Source: Kitasatospora setae KM-6054 (GTDB lineage: Bacteria; Actinomycetota; Actinomycetes; Streptomycetales; Streptomycetaceae). Taken from it: a DNA stretch of 64,000 nt. Below are positions 52,328-59,350 of the stretch, piece after piece. The stretch lies in contig NC_016109.1 of NCBI RefSeq assembly GCF_000269985.1, positions 5,146,001-5,210,000 of the forward strand, read 5' to 3'. A program made the translations under genes and the position numbers. How positions within the stretch are numbered: position 1 is the stretch's first letter; the number at the start of each line of letters is the position of its first letter. The notes below the pieces were generated by a model. The model saw only the letters and a list, made by a program, of their open reading frames with translations, searched no databases and was not told the DNA's origin.

Positions 52328-53182
52328 TCAGCTGGGCCGGCTCGGGCCGCGCCAGACGATGACGCCGGCACCGTCGTGGCGCGCGCCGGGGTGCTCCCAC
52401 GCGGTCCGGAACTGGTAGCGGCCGATCGCGGCGAGGTCGCCGAGGAGCTGGCCGACGCCGGCCCGCCAGTGCTCGGCGGCGGCCGGGGGCAGCGGCTCCC
52501 CGTAGGCCCGCGCGAACTCCGGATCCGGCCACCACGTGACGTGGGCCGACATGTGCGCGCCGGGCGGCCACAGCGGACTGTCGGTGTCCAGCACCGACCG
52601 GCGCCCGATGTCCGCTACCCCGGCACCGCGGCGCCTCTCGGCGACCGCCCGCAACGCCCCGGCGACCTCATCACCGGGGGCGGGGCCTTCGGCCCACTGG
52701 GGCCACCCGTCGATGAAGTTCGGCCGGGTCGGCGGCACCCCGTCCCAGGCTCCGGCCGGCGGCCAGTCGGCGACGGCACCGGGCGGCAGCTCCCAAGCCA
52801 GGAAGGCGCGGGAGCCGAAGCGCTCCGAACCGCGGTGCGGGCCGGTGACCGCAGCCTGGAGACCCAGGCTCCTCAGTGCCGCGAGCACCGCGGCGGTGCT
52901 CTCCTCCCAGTGCCCGGCCGCGCCCTTCGGCACTTCCTTGCGGCTGTCGCGGGAGAACTCTGCCGCGGGGTGCCAGACGACGCGCCAGCACGCGAGCGCA
53001 CCGGGCGGCCACGTCTCCGGCGGCGCCCAGATCACCATGCACCAACCCGGCGTCCCGAGCACCGGCCGGAAGTGCCGGCCGTCCTCGGTGTACTCGGGCC
53101 GCTTCCTGTCGTAGCCGAGCCTTCCCAGCTCCGTCTCCAGCCAGTGGCGGGCCTCCCGGGGGCCCAGCCCGACGGCGCTCAC
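52328..53182 (-). CDS. Uncharacterised protein (unit B)
   Basis: A 284-residue soluble protein rich in Trp, Pro and Arg (PGWCMVIWAPPETWPPG, SAHVTWWPDPEFARAYG), with no signal peptide or membrane segment and no family I recognise. GTG at 53182 overlaps the preceding stop (GTGA), so it is co-translated with the 158-residue protein. A 122-base gap separates it from the tri-domain gene. Confidence 0.7.
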   Translation of the reverse strand: MSAVGLGPREARHWLETELGRLGYDRKRPEYTEDGRHFRPVLGTPGWCMVIWAPPETWPPGALACWRVVWHPAAEFSRDSRKEVPKGAAGHWEESTAAVLAALRSLGLQAAVTGPHRGSERFGSRAFLAWELPPGAVADWPPAGAWDGVPPTRPNFIDGWPQWAEGPAPGDEVAGALRAVAERRRGAGVADIGRRSVLDTDSPLWPPGAHMSAHVTWWPDPEFARAYGEPLPPAAAEHWRAGVGQLLGDLAAIGRYQFRTAWEHPGARHDGAGVIVWRGPSRPS

Positions 53183-53655
53183 CGGCCCGCCCCCGGCCGC
53201 CGCCCGCGCGGAGCCCGCATCTGGGCGTGCCGGTGCCGACCGGGCGGGCCGCCGCCGCGCCGGATCCCGCCGTACGGCACGCCGGGCAGGCGGTCCTCCT
53301 CGAGGCGAGGGTGCACCCACCGCAAGGTCGACAGCACCCGGCAGTACACCCCGAAGAGGACGACGCCCGCGAACAGATCCGACGGCGGGTTGCCCAGCAG
53401 GCGGCGGCCGCCGTGAAGCGCCGCTTCGACCGAGCCCCGCACCGCCGAGAGCTCCGGCAGGGCACCGTAGGCGGCGTCCACCTCCGCGACCAGCAGGGCA
53501 AGGTGCCCGACCAGCTCGTCCAGCAGCTCCACCATCCCGTCCTCGGGCGGCGGCCCGCCGACCTGGGCGCCGACCGTGAGCAGGTCCACGCGGTCCAGCG
53601 CTGCGGCGACGGCCGCCGCGTCGAGCCGGACCGGCTCATCAGGAGTGGGGTGCAC
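53179..53655 (-). CDS. Uncharacterised helical protein (unit B)
   Basis: A 158-residue protein, helical in the first 110 residues (LDRVDLLTVGAQVGG, MVELLDELVGHLALLVAEVD) with an Arg/Gly-rich basic tail. The family is not recognised. GTG at 53655 has GGAGG five bases upstream. It is the first gene of the unit B cargo operon, placed just after a strong hairpin. Confidence 0.68.
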   Translation of the reverse strand: MHPTPDEPVRLDAAAVAAALDRVDLLTVGAQVGGPPPEDGMVELLDELVGHLALLVAEVDAAYGALPELSAVRGSVEAALHGGRRLLGNPPSDLFAGVVLFGVYCRVLSTLRWVHPRLEEDRLPGVPYGGIRRGGGPPGRHRHAQMRAPRGRRPGAGR

Positions 53656-53683
53656 TGCGTCCTCCAGGGGAGCGAGGGTGGAA

Positions 53684-53714
53684 CTCCCCGGCCTGGCCGC
53701 GCCAGGCCGGGGAG
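53684..53714 (-). terminator. Hairpin between NUDIX and the unit B cargo operon
   Basis: Perfect 13-base arms CTCCCCGGCCTGG / CCAGGCCGGGGAG with a 5-base loop, located between the NUDIX stop (53757) and the next start (53655) on the minus strand. Confidence 0.75.
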
Positions 53715-53756
53715 CACGTGAAGGCTGCGGGCCGTCCGCCGGTGGCCCGCAGCCGG

Positions 53757-54266
53757 TCAGGCGGGCAGCTCGGAGACGGGCACGCCGTGGTGCAGCAGCG
53801 GGAGGAGCTGGCGCGCCTTCCGGGCGGCCAGCACCGCCCTGACGCGGGCGGCGGTCGCCGGGAGGAGAGCACCGTCGAACTCGTCCTCGCGCAGCCACAC
53901 GTGGCCGGCGATCTCCCCGGCGGCGGCCTCCGGCACGGCCAGCGCGGCCAGCTCCTCGTCCGTGATCACCCCGCCGTCGAAGACCAGGTTCAGGCCCTCG
54001 TTCGAGCCGGTCTCCCCGTTCTCCGGGGTCTGGTCGACCGCGAAGAAGTGCGAGAGGCGACGGACGAGGCCCGTCTCCTCCCGCAGCTCCCGGGCGGCCG
54101 CCCGGTCGAAGCGCTCGTCCTTGCCGGCGGCACCGCCCGGCAGGATCGGCCGCTGCTTGTACGTCGTGACGGAGAACAGGACGCGGTCCTCCTGGTCGAG
54201 GATCAGCGTCAGGCAGCCGACCCGGCGCCTCGGCTGCCCGTCGTGCGGGATCTCGGCGTGTGTCAT
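53757..54266 (-). CDS. NUDIX hydrolase (unit B, backbone side)
   Basis: A 169-residue protein with an intact NUDIX box (GGAAGKDERFDRAAARELRE, then ETGLV) near residues 45-68. It is the second NUDIX in unit B and is separated from both neighbours by strong hairpins, so it is probably an independent transcript. ATG at 54266. The substrate is unknown. Confidence 0.87.
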   Translation of the reverse strand: MTHAEIPHDGQPRRRVGCLTLILDQEDRVLFSVTTYKQRPILPGGAAGKDERFDRAAARELREETGLVRRLSHFFAVDQTPENGETGSNEGLNLVFDGGVITDEELAALAVPEAAAGEIAGHVWLREDEFDGALLPATAARVRAVLAARKARQLLPLLHHGVPVSELPA

Positions 54267-54336
54267 GAGGTACCCCCCAGTAGATGAAGCGAGTTGGATG
54301 CGGTCGCCCCGTCGAATCCGCAGCGACGGGGCGACC

Positions 54337-54367
54337 AGCGGGCCCCGCCCGTGCAGCGGGGCCCGCT
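54337..54367 (-). terminator. Terminator of the ATP-binding gene (unit B)
   Basis: Perfect 12-base arms AGCGGGCCCCGC / GCGGGGCCCGCT with a 7-base loop, 63 bases after the ATPase stop on the minus strand. Confidence 0.75.
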
Positions 54368-54429
54368 CAACCGCCGACCGCAGCCGGCGGCACCCGGGGC
54401 AGTGCCGCCCCGGGAGACTCGTTGGACCG

Positions 54430-55005
54430 CTACGCGACCCGGGGCCGCCTGACCGCGCAGAGGCGGGACACCTGGAGCCCCGCGGTGACGGCGGCTCGGC
54501 GCAGCACTGCCTCGGGCACGCCCTGGACCGCGCGCCTCGGGTGCGGGGGCTGGACGGGCACGGCCAGCCGCAGCTGCGCCCAGACCTTCTTGCCGCCCGA
54601 GGTCGGCACCCAGCCCCAGCCCTCGGCCAGGTCGGCGACGATGAGCAGCCCCCTGCCGTTCTCCCGCACCCCGTCCTCGCGGGCACCGGCCGGGACGTAC
54701 GGCACCGCGCGGCTCAGGTCGTGCACCTCCATCACCAGGGCGGTGCCGTCCGGGGCCAGATGGAGAGCGACGTGGTGCATGCCGGGCGGACTGTGCCGCG
54801 CCGCGTTGGCGACCAACTCCGACAGCATCTGCAACGCATCCAGGACGTCGCCCTTGGCCAGCCCCCACTCCTCCAGCAGCACCGTCCGCGCCCTGTGCCG
54901 CACGACGGGGACGGCGTGCAGACGGCTCTCCAGCTCCGCCGCGGTGGCCTCGACCGTCATCCGCGCGGTGAGCTCGGGATTCGCCCGCCCCGGGTCGGCC
55001 TTCAC
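54430..55005 (-). CDS. ATP-binding anti-sigma-factor-like protein (unit B)
   Basis: A 191-residue HATPase_c protein of the RsbW/SpoIIAB type. The N box is LSELVANAARHSPPG, the DxSxxxP segment EVHDLSRAVPYVP, and the G2-like box NGRGLLIVADLAEGWGW. Such proteins act as anti-sigma kinases or developmental regulators in streptomycetes. GTG at 55005 overlaps the resolvase-like gene's stop (GTGA). The homologous gene in unit A is fused and frameshifted. Confidence 0.85.
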   Translation of the reverse strand: MKADPGRANPELTARMTVEATAAELESRLHAVPVVRHRARTVLLEEWGLAKGDVLDALQMLSELVANAARHSPPGMHHVALHLAPDGTALVMEVHDLSRAVPYVPAGAREDGVRENGRGLLIVADLAEGWGWVPTSGGKKVWAQLRLAVPVQPPHPRRAVQGVPEAVLRRAAVTAGLQVSRLCAVRRPRVA

Positions 55006-55409
55006 CGCTGCGCCCCGGCGTCGACCAGCTCCACCGCGGGGGGAGCGGCGGGGGCGGGCGGGAGCTGCTGCGCCCCGTCCGTGGGCGGGAAGGACGGTCC
55101 GGGCGTCCGATGGGTGACCAGAACAGCCCCGTGCTGGGCGACGGAGGCCGCGAGCCGGTCCCAGTCCTTGCGGCCGACGGCGAGCATCGTGCGGTCGAGG
55201 GTCACGACCATCACGACGTGACCACCGGCCACGAGCGCCATCACGTGCTGCCAGCCGGGGCGTTCGGCCGGCGGGAGCAGGCCGTCGGTGTCGAGGACGG
55301 TCTCGGTCACCGGGATGCCCTCGGCGGCGGCGCGCTGCTCGCACCACCCCGCCATGAGGGGACGGCTGACCTTGTCGTCGGTGCAGAGGTACACAAGGGC
55401 GCTGCGCAT
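55002..55409 (-). CDS. Resolvase-like domain protein without catalytic serine (unit B)
   Basis: A 135-residue protein that looks like a serine-recombinase N-terminal domain: ALVYLCTDD where YxRVS is expected, CEQRAAAEGIPVTETVLDTD, RPGWQHVMALVAGG, then VTLDRTMLAVGRKDWDRLAA in the place of LDRLGR. The nucleophilic Ser is not visible and no DNA-binding domain follows, so it is unlikely to recombine DNA itself. It is translationally coupled to the ATP-binding protein and divergent from the HTH regulator. ATG at 55409 follows AGGAGC. The family assignment is by eye. Confidence 0.68.
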   Translation of the reverse strand: MRSALVYLCTDDKVSRPLMAGWCEQRAAAEGIPVTETVLDTDGLLPPAERPGWQHVMALVAGGHVVMVVTLDRTMLAVGRKDWDRLAASVAQHGAVLVTHRTPGPSFPPTDGAQQLPPAPAAPPAVELVDAGAQR

Positions 55410-55659
55410 CGGGTAGCTCCTGTGGACGGTTGGAGCCGCGCCCAGCACGTCGGGGGGCGTGCCGGGCGCGACGTCGACCCGGACTCTTCCGTGATCCGCT
55501 CGCGCGGCTCGCCGGGTCGGCTGCATCCAGTCAAACGGGGGGGCGACCGCCAGGGGCAGGGTGGTTTCGGATCCGACTGCGCGCAAGCACCCGGAAGTTT
55601 TGACTTTCCCTTTACTCGAAGCCCGGCGCGGATCGTCACCCTGTCGCTACTCTCGGTGC

Positions 55660-56943
55660 GTGGGGGATAACCTGGAAATTCAGCGACGCATGCTCGAACT
55701 GGGCTTCAGTCAAGTCGAGTTGGCCCACCGGGTGAACGACGTGATCAAGACGCTCACCGGCCGTTACGGCACCTGCTCCGAGCGCACCGTGCGGGACTGG
55801 GTGAGAGGCAAAGTCACCTGGCCACGCGGACTCCAGCGCCGCTCACTTGAGGAAGTATTCGACTGCACGGCCGAGGAACTCGGCTTCCAGCCACGGGGAG
55901 CCACCCCCGCACCCCCACCGACGGAGAACGACGTGAGGCGTCAGACCTTCCTCAAGGGGATCGCTGCCACCGCCACCACAGCAGCCGGTCTCACCCCATC
56001 CCCCGCCACCGCAGCGCCCCGGACAACCATCGGCACATCCGACGTGATCCGCCTGCGCGCGGGCCTCGAAACCCTCGACGCCCTGGACGACCACCGAGGC
56101 GGACACGGCGCGCTGGAGAAAGCCGCCCTCGCTGGTGCAGCCGAGGTGATGGCACTCCAACGAACTGGTAGCGCCAGCGAACGGATCCGCAGCCGGCTGT
56201 TCAGTGTCGCCGCCGACTACACCGCCGTCGCCGCCTGGTCCTGTATCGATGCCCGAGACCTCGACCAAGCCCAAAAGCACCTCGACACCTGCATGCGACT
56301 GGCCGGCCTCGCCCGAGACCCCGTGGCCGTCTTCCGTACCTGGAACATGATCGCGATGCTGGCCAACCAGCTAGGGAACTACCCCGACGCCGTCGCAGCC
56401 GCCCGCGCCGCACAGCGAACCGGGATCACCCGCCGCGACCCCGCCTTCGCCTCGCTCGCCCACGCCCGAACAGCCATCGGCAGCGCCGGCCTGAACGACC
56501 GCCAGAGCGCCCTCCGCTCCATCGGCCTGGCAGCGGACTCCCTCGGCCGCGCACGCGGCGACCAGCCCTGCCCGAGCTGGTTCGCGTTCTACGGCGCTGC
56601 CGAACTCCAGGCCCTCACCTCGATCGTCCAGGACCGGCTCGGCGACGCAGTCAGCGCCGAAAGCGCCAGCCACCAGGCCCTCGCACTGCTGCCCGCCCAG
56701 TTCCGCCGCAACCGAGCACTCGCCACCGCCCGCCTCGCCCTGACACAACTCCACCAGGATGAGGTGGACCTCGCCGTCCACACCGCGTCCTCGGTCTTCG
56801 ACGTCATGGCCGGCGACCCCCTGCCAGGGCGGATGCGCACCCTCCTCGGAGACTTCCACCGCGAGCTGTTGACCCTTTCCACGAACGCCCCGGCTGCGCA
56901 AGAGTGGGGGGATCGCTACCGCGCCGAATGGAGCCGAACGTGA
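55660..56943 (+). CDS. HTH regulator with C-terminal TPR-like domain (unit B)
   Basis: A 427-residue protein. It has an N-terminal HTH (RRMLELGFSQVELAHRVNDV, then CSERTVRDWVRGKV), a VRRQTFLKGIAAT segment, then TPR-like helices (SVAADYTAVAAWSCIDARDL, FAFYGAAELQALTSIVQDRL). The unit A regulator has the same layout but very different sequence. GTG at 55660 has no ribosome site; a TACTCT hexamer 7 bases upstream suggests a leaderless mRNA. Its stop overlaps the following GNAT start (GTGA). Confidence 0.8.
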   Translation: MGDNLEIQRRMLELGFSQVELAHRVNDVIKTLTGRYGTCSERTVRDWVRGKVTWPRGLQRRSLEEVFDCTAEELGFQPRGATPAPPPTENDVRRQTFLKGIAATATTAAGLTPSPATAAPRTTIGTSDVIRLRAGLETLDALDDHRGGHGALEKAALAGAAEVMALQRTGSASERIRSRLFSVAADYTAVAAWSCIDARDLDQAQKHLDTCMRLAGLARDPVAVFRTWNMIAMLANQLGNYPDAVAAARAAQRTGITRRDPAFASLAHARTAIGSAGLNDRQSALRSIGLAADSLGRARGDQPCPSWFAFYGAAELQALTSIVQDRLGDAVSAESASHQALALLPAQFRRNRALATARLALTQLHQDEVDLAVHTASSVFDVMAGDPLPGRMRTLLGDFHRELLTLSTNAPAAQEWGDRYRAEWSRT

Positions 56944-57461
56944 CCGACGCGACCCACCTGCGTCACTACCGTGCCGACGACGTGAACGACCCGTTCCGCC
57001 AGATGCTGATCGCCATCCACGCGGAGGTCTACGCCGACGTGATGGATGACGAGTTCAACCAGCGCTTTCCGTGGTTCGTCAACCACTGGAGCAGCATGGA
57101 GGGCTTCTCCTGTGTGGTGGCGTACGACGGCCAAGAGCCCATCGGTTTCATCTACGGGGCGCCCCTCTCGGCCGGCCGCGAGTGGTGGCGCGAGCACATC
57201 GTCCCCGCGCCGGAGGACTCCAGCACGTTCGCGGTGTCCGAGCTGATGGTCCGCCCGGCCTGGCAGAAGCAGGGGCACTCCACCCGCCTCCACGATGAGC
57301 TGGTCGCGGACCGGCCGGAGGCCCTGGCAGTGCTCCTCGTCGATACCGAACACCCCAAGGTCCAGGCACTCTACGAGAGCTGGGGATACGCGAAGGTGGG
57401 CGACCGCCGCCCCTTCGCGGACTCCCCGCTCTACGCCGTGATGGTGCGGGAACTGAGCTGA
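56940..57461 (+). CDS. GNAT acetyltransferase, regulator-linked (unit B only)
   Basis: A 173-residue GNAT enzyme (AVSELMVRPAWQKQGHSTRL acetyl-CoA loop; ALYESWGYAKVG end). It is distantly related to the repeat-borne GNAT that follows but not part of the repeat. GTG at 56940 overlaps the regulator stop, so the two are translationally coupled. The substrate is unknown. Confidence 0.85.
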   Translation: MTDATHLRHYRADDVNDPFRQMLIAIHAEVYADVMDDEFNQRFPWFVNHWSSMEGFSCVVAYDGQEPIGFIYGAPLSAGREWWREHIVPAPEDSSTFAVSELMVRPAWQKQGHSTRLHDELVADRPEALAVLLVDTEHPKVQALYESWGYAKVGDRRPFADSPLYAVMVRELS

Positions 57462-57462
57462 C

Positions 57463-58008
57463 ATGGCCCTCCGGAGCATGGCCGTCGCCCACTACACCGC
57501 CGAGGATCTGCCCGAGATCGAGCCGGTGCTGCTCGACCTCTACGACCGGATCTACGCCGAGGAGAAGGCGGGTGACCCGTTCTTCTCGATGGAGGCGTTC
57601 ACCGGCCGTCTCCACCGCCAGGCCGCCGCTCCCCGCTGGGGCTGTGCGCTCGGGGAGGTCGACGGCCGGCCGGTCGGCTACGCCTACGGGTTCGCCCGCA
57701 CCGCCGACTACCGGTGGGGCGGCTTGATCGAGACGGAGCCCGGCGCCGACCTCGCGGAGACGGACAGCCGCACGTTCGCGTTCTGCGAGATCATGGTGCT
57801 CCCGGAGTCCAGGGGGACCGGCATCGCCCACACCCTGCACGAGGAGCTGCTGTCGCACCGTCCCGAGGAGCGGGTGCACCTCCTGGTCGAGGAGGACCAC
57901 CCGCGGGTGCGGGCCCTCTACGAGCGGTGGGGCTACACGAAGATGGGGATCATCCAGCACCCCGGGTCGCCACGCTACGTCTCCATGCTCCGGCCCGTCG
58001 CCCTCTGA
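57463..58008 (+). CDS. GNAT acetyltransferase (unit B copy of the repeat)
   Basis: A 181-residue protein, identical from HYTAEDLPEIEP onward (apart from its first ten residues and Tyr/His) to the unit A GNAT at 45979. It begins one base after the preceding stop. Being inside the 880-bp repeat, it was duplicated with the att-like sequence. Confidence 0.88.
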   Translation: MALRSMAVAHYTAEDLPEIEPVLLDLYDRIYAEEKAGDPFFSMEAFTGRLHRQAAAPRWGCALGEVDGRPVGYAYGFARTADYRWGGLIETEPGADLAETDSRTFAFCEIMVLPESRGTGIAHTLHEELLSHRPEERVHLLVEEDHPRVRALYERWGYTKMGIIQHPGSPRYVSMLRPVAL

Positions 58009-58065
58009 GCCGGCGGGGTCGACGGCACCCGGGCGCACTCGGCAAAGGCCGTGACGACCGGGCGG

Positions 58066-58185
58066 CGATCCTGTTCGGAAGGTCAAGTCGGAGCGCTGCC
58101 CGCCCCGGTGGTTCCACTGCGGCTACCACGGCGTGATGGCTCCGGCCGCGGACCGCAAGATCCGGGTCTTCGCCGACCGGACCCT
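58066..58185 (+). pseudogene. Remnant of ndh 3' end (unit B/C junction)
   Basis: Same fragment as at 46579, but with a missing base (TTCGGAAGG) that breaks the frame. In places it is closer to intact ndh (GGCTACCACGGCG, GTCTTCGCCGACCGG) than the left copy, showing that the two copies have drifted independently. Confidence 0.88.
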
Positions 58186-58203
58186 TCGTGCCGGGGGAGG
58201 GGT

Positions 58204-58369
58204 CGGTCATGGCTCCAGGGTCGGCGATGAACGCTGCCTGGTGAAGGATTCGTTGTGAACGAGTTGTTCAATGGCTGGGTCGCGAAGCGGTACCCGAAGT
58301 CGGTGAGCGGGGCATCACCGCAGGTGACGGTGGGTGGGCATGCTGGTGCCCAGAGCCGGACTCGAACCG
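58204..58369 (+). repeat. att-like repeat, copy 3 (unit B/C boundary)
   Basis: Third copy of the 166-bp sequence ending in the tRNA 3'-end fragment. Only a few substitutions separate it from copies 1 and 2 (for example CTGGTGAAGG for CTGGTCAAGG). Confidence 0.9.
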
Positions 58370-58861
58370 CAGGGAGTGCCCCCGCTGACCTGCGACGATC
58401 TGCCGGCCTGCGAAAACGAGCCCGCATCTCCCCGTTCCAGCCCGGATCTCCCCGGATATAACCGCCCCCGTGCTCCCGTGGGAGCACGCTTGGGAGCATG
58501 GGCAGGTCACGCAGGGTGAGGGGGGGTCTGGGGGTGGGTGCCTGGGGCTTGGAGCGATCCGGCCACTGTTCCGAGAAGTTGGCCGAAGTCCGCCCCCTGT
58601 CGGCGCAGGCCGGGAAGGACCTCCCGGGGGGAAACGGGAAGAGGGCCCGGCAGCGTACTGCCGAGCCCTCCTATCCACCCCACATCCAGCTTGCGGAGCA
58701 TGGACACGGGCGGTCTGTGTTGCCCGCTGACACTATGCCCGATCGGATTGCCGTCCGGAGCAAACATCACCCGAAAGAGATCGGCCGCGGCGGGAAGCCG
58801 CCAGCCTGACGGCACGTCAACTTCCGTTCCCCCAGCGGAGAAGCCAAAGCCGGGCAAGGGA

Positions 58862-58890
58862 ACGGCCCCGGCGAAGACTGCCGGGGCCGT
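58862..58890 (-). terminator. Terminator of the lasso-peptide operon
   Basis: Perfect 11-base arms ACGGCCCCGGC / GCCGGGGCCGT with a 7-base loop, 19 bases after the last minus-strand stop (58909). It is homologous to 47365-47389. Confidence 0.8.
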
Positions 58891-58908
58891 GACGGAGTAC
58901 GTGCTCGG

Positions 58909-59271
58909 TCAGTAGGAGATGGCCACCCGGCAGCCCGGCTTGTCGATGATGTACCCGTTGCCGATCTTGGAGTCCGGCGTCCCGGCCGGGTACAGCTTGA
59001 TGGTGGGGCGGGCCTCGCGATCCCCGTCCCAGGCCCGGATCTGCTTGCACAGGCGGTCGGCGAGATCCTGGCCGGCCGGGCCGCGGCCGGTGGCGCCGAG
59101 TTCGAAGCGGACGGGGCCCTCGCCCTCGCGGCGGGTCAAGATGAGGTAGGCCAGGGAGTCGCCCTCGGCCAGGGCGGGGCTGCGGCTCGGGATCGCCGGC
59201 TTGCACAGGCCACCGTCGGCGGCGGCCCGGTCGGCAGCGATCCGGCACGTGGCGGGGGCGGTGGTGCTCAT
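58909..59271 (-). CDS. Small protein resembling the C-terminal domain of actinobacterial isoaspartyl methyltransferases
   Basis: A 120-residue protein. SLAYLILTRRE, ELGATGRGPAGQDLADRLCK and GNGYIIDKPGCRVAISY remind me of the accessory C-terminal domain at the end of many actinobacterial PIMT-like methyltransferases, here encoded alone. ATG at 59271. It is the last gene of the lasso operon, 79 bases after the methyltransferase stop, so it could assist substrate recognition. The assignment is tentative. Confidence 0.55.
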   Translation of the reverse strand: MSTTAPATCRIAADRAAADGGLCKPAIPSRSPALAEGDSLAYLILTRREGEGPVRFELGATGRGPAGQDLADRLCKQIRAWDGDREARPTIKLYPAGTPDSKIGNGYIIDKPGCRVAISY

Positions 59272-59350
59272 CAGGGTGGTGTCCTTCCGTGGCAGGGTGG
59301 TTCGCGGTCAGCCCGCCAGCAGGCGTCCCAGCGAGGGGCGGGCGGGTCGG

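Larger units (their letters stand above)
57491..58369 (+). repeat. 880-bp direct repeat, right copy
   Basis: Partner of 46004-46883. It contains the GNAT body, the ndh remnant (with a one-base deletion relative to the left copy at about 58079) and the att-like sequence. Confidence 0.95.
58009..58861. other. Gene-free junction between units B and C
   Basis: An 853-base stretch with the same order as 46522-47364: ndh remnant, att copy 3, the GGGAGCACG palindrome (58469-58488), hairpin with one mismatch (58641-58670) and the conserved GGAGCATGGACACGGGCGG / GATCGGATTGCC block. No gene is supported. Confidence 0.85.

Noticed and set aside
39436..58203. Integrase or excisionase gene inside units A or B
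   Set aside because: No tyrosine recombinase RHRY pattern or full serine recombinase was found; the resolvase-like domains lack a visible nucleophile and DNA-binding part.
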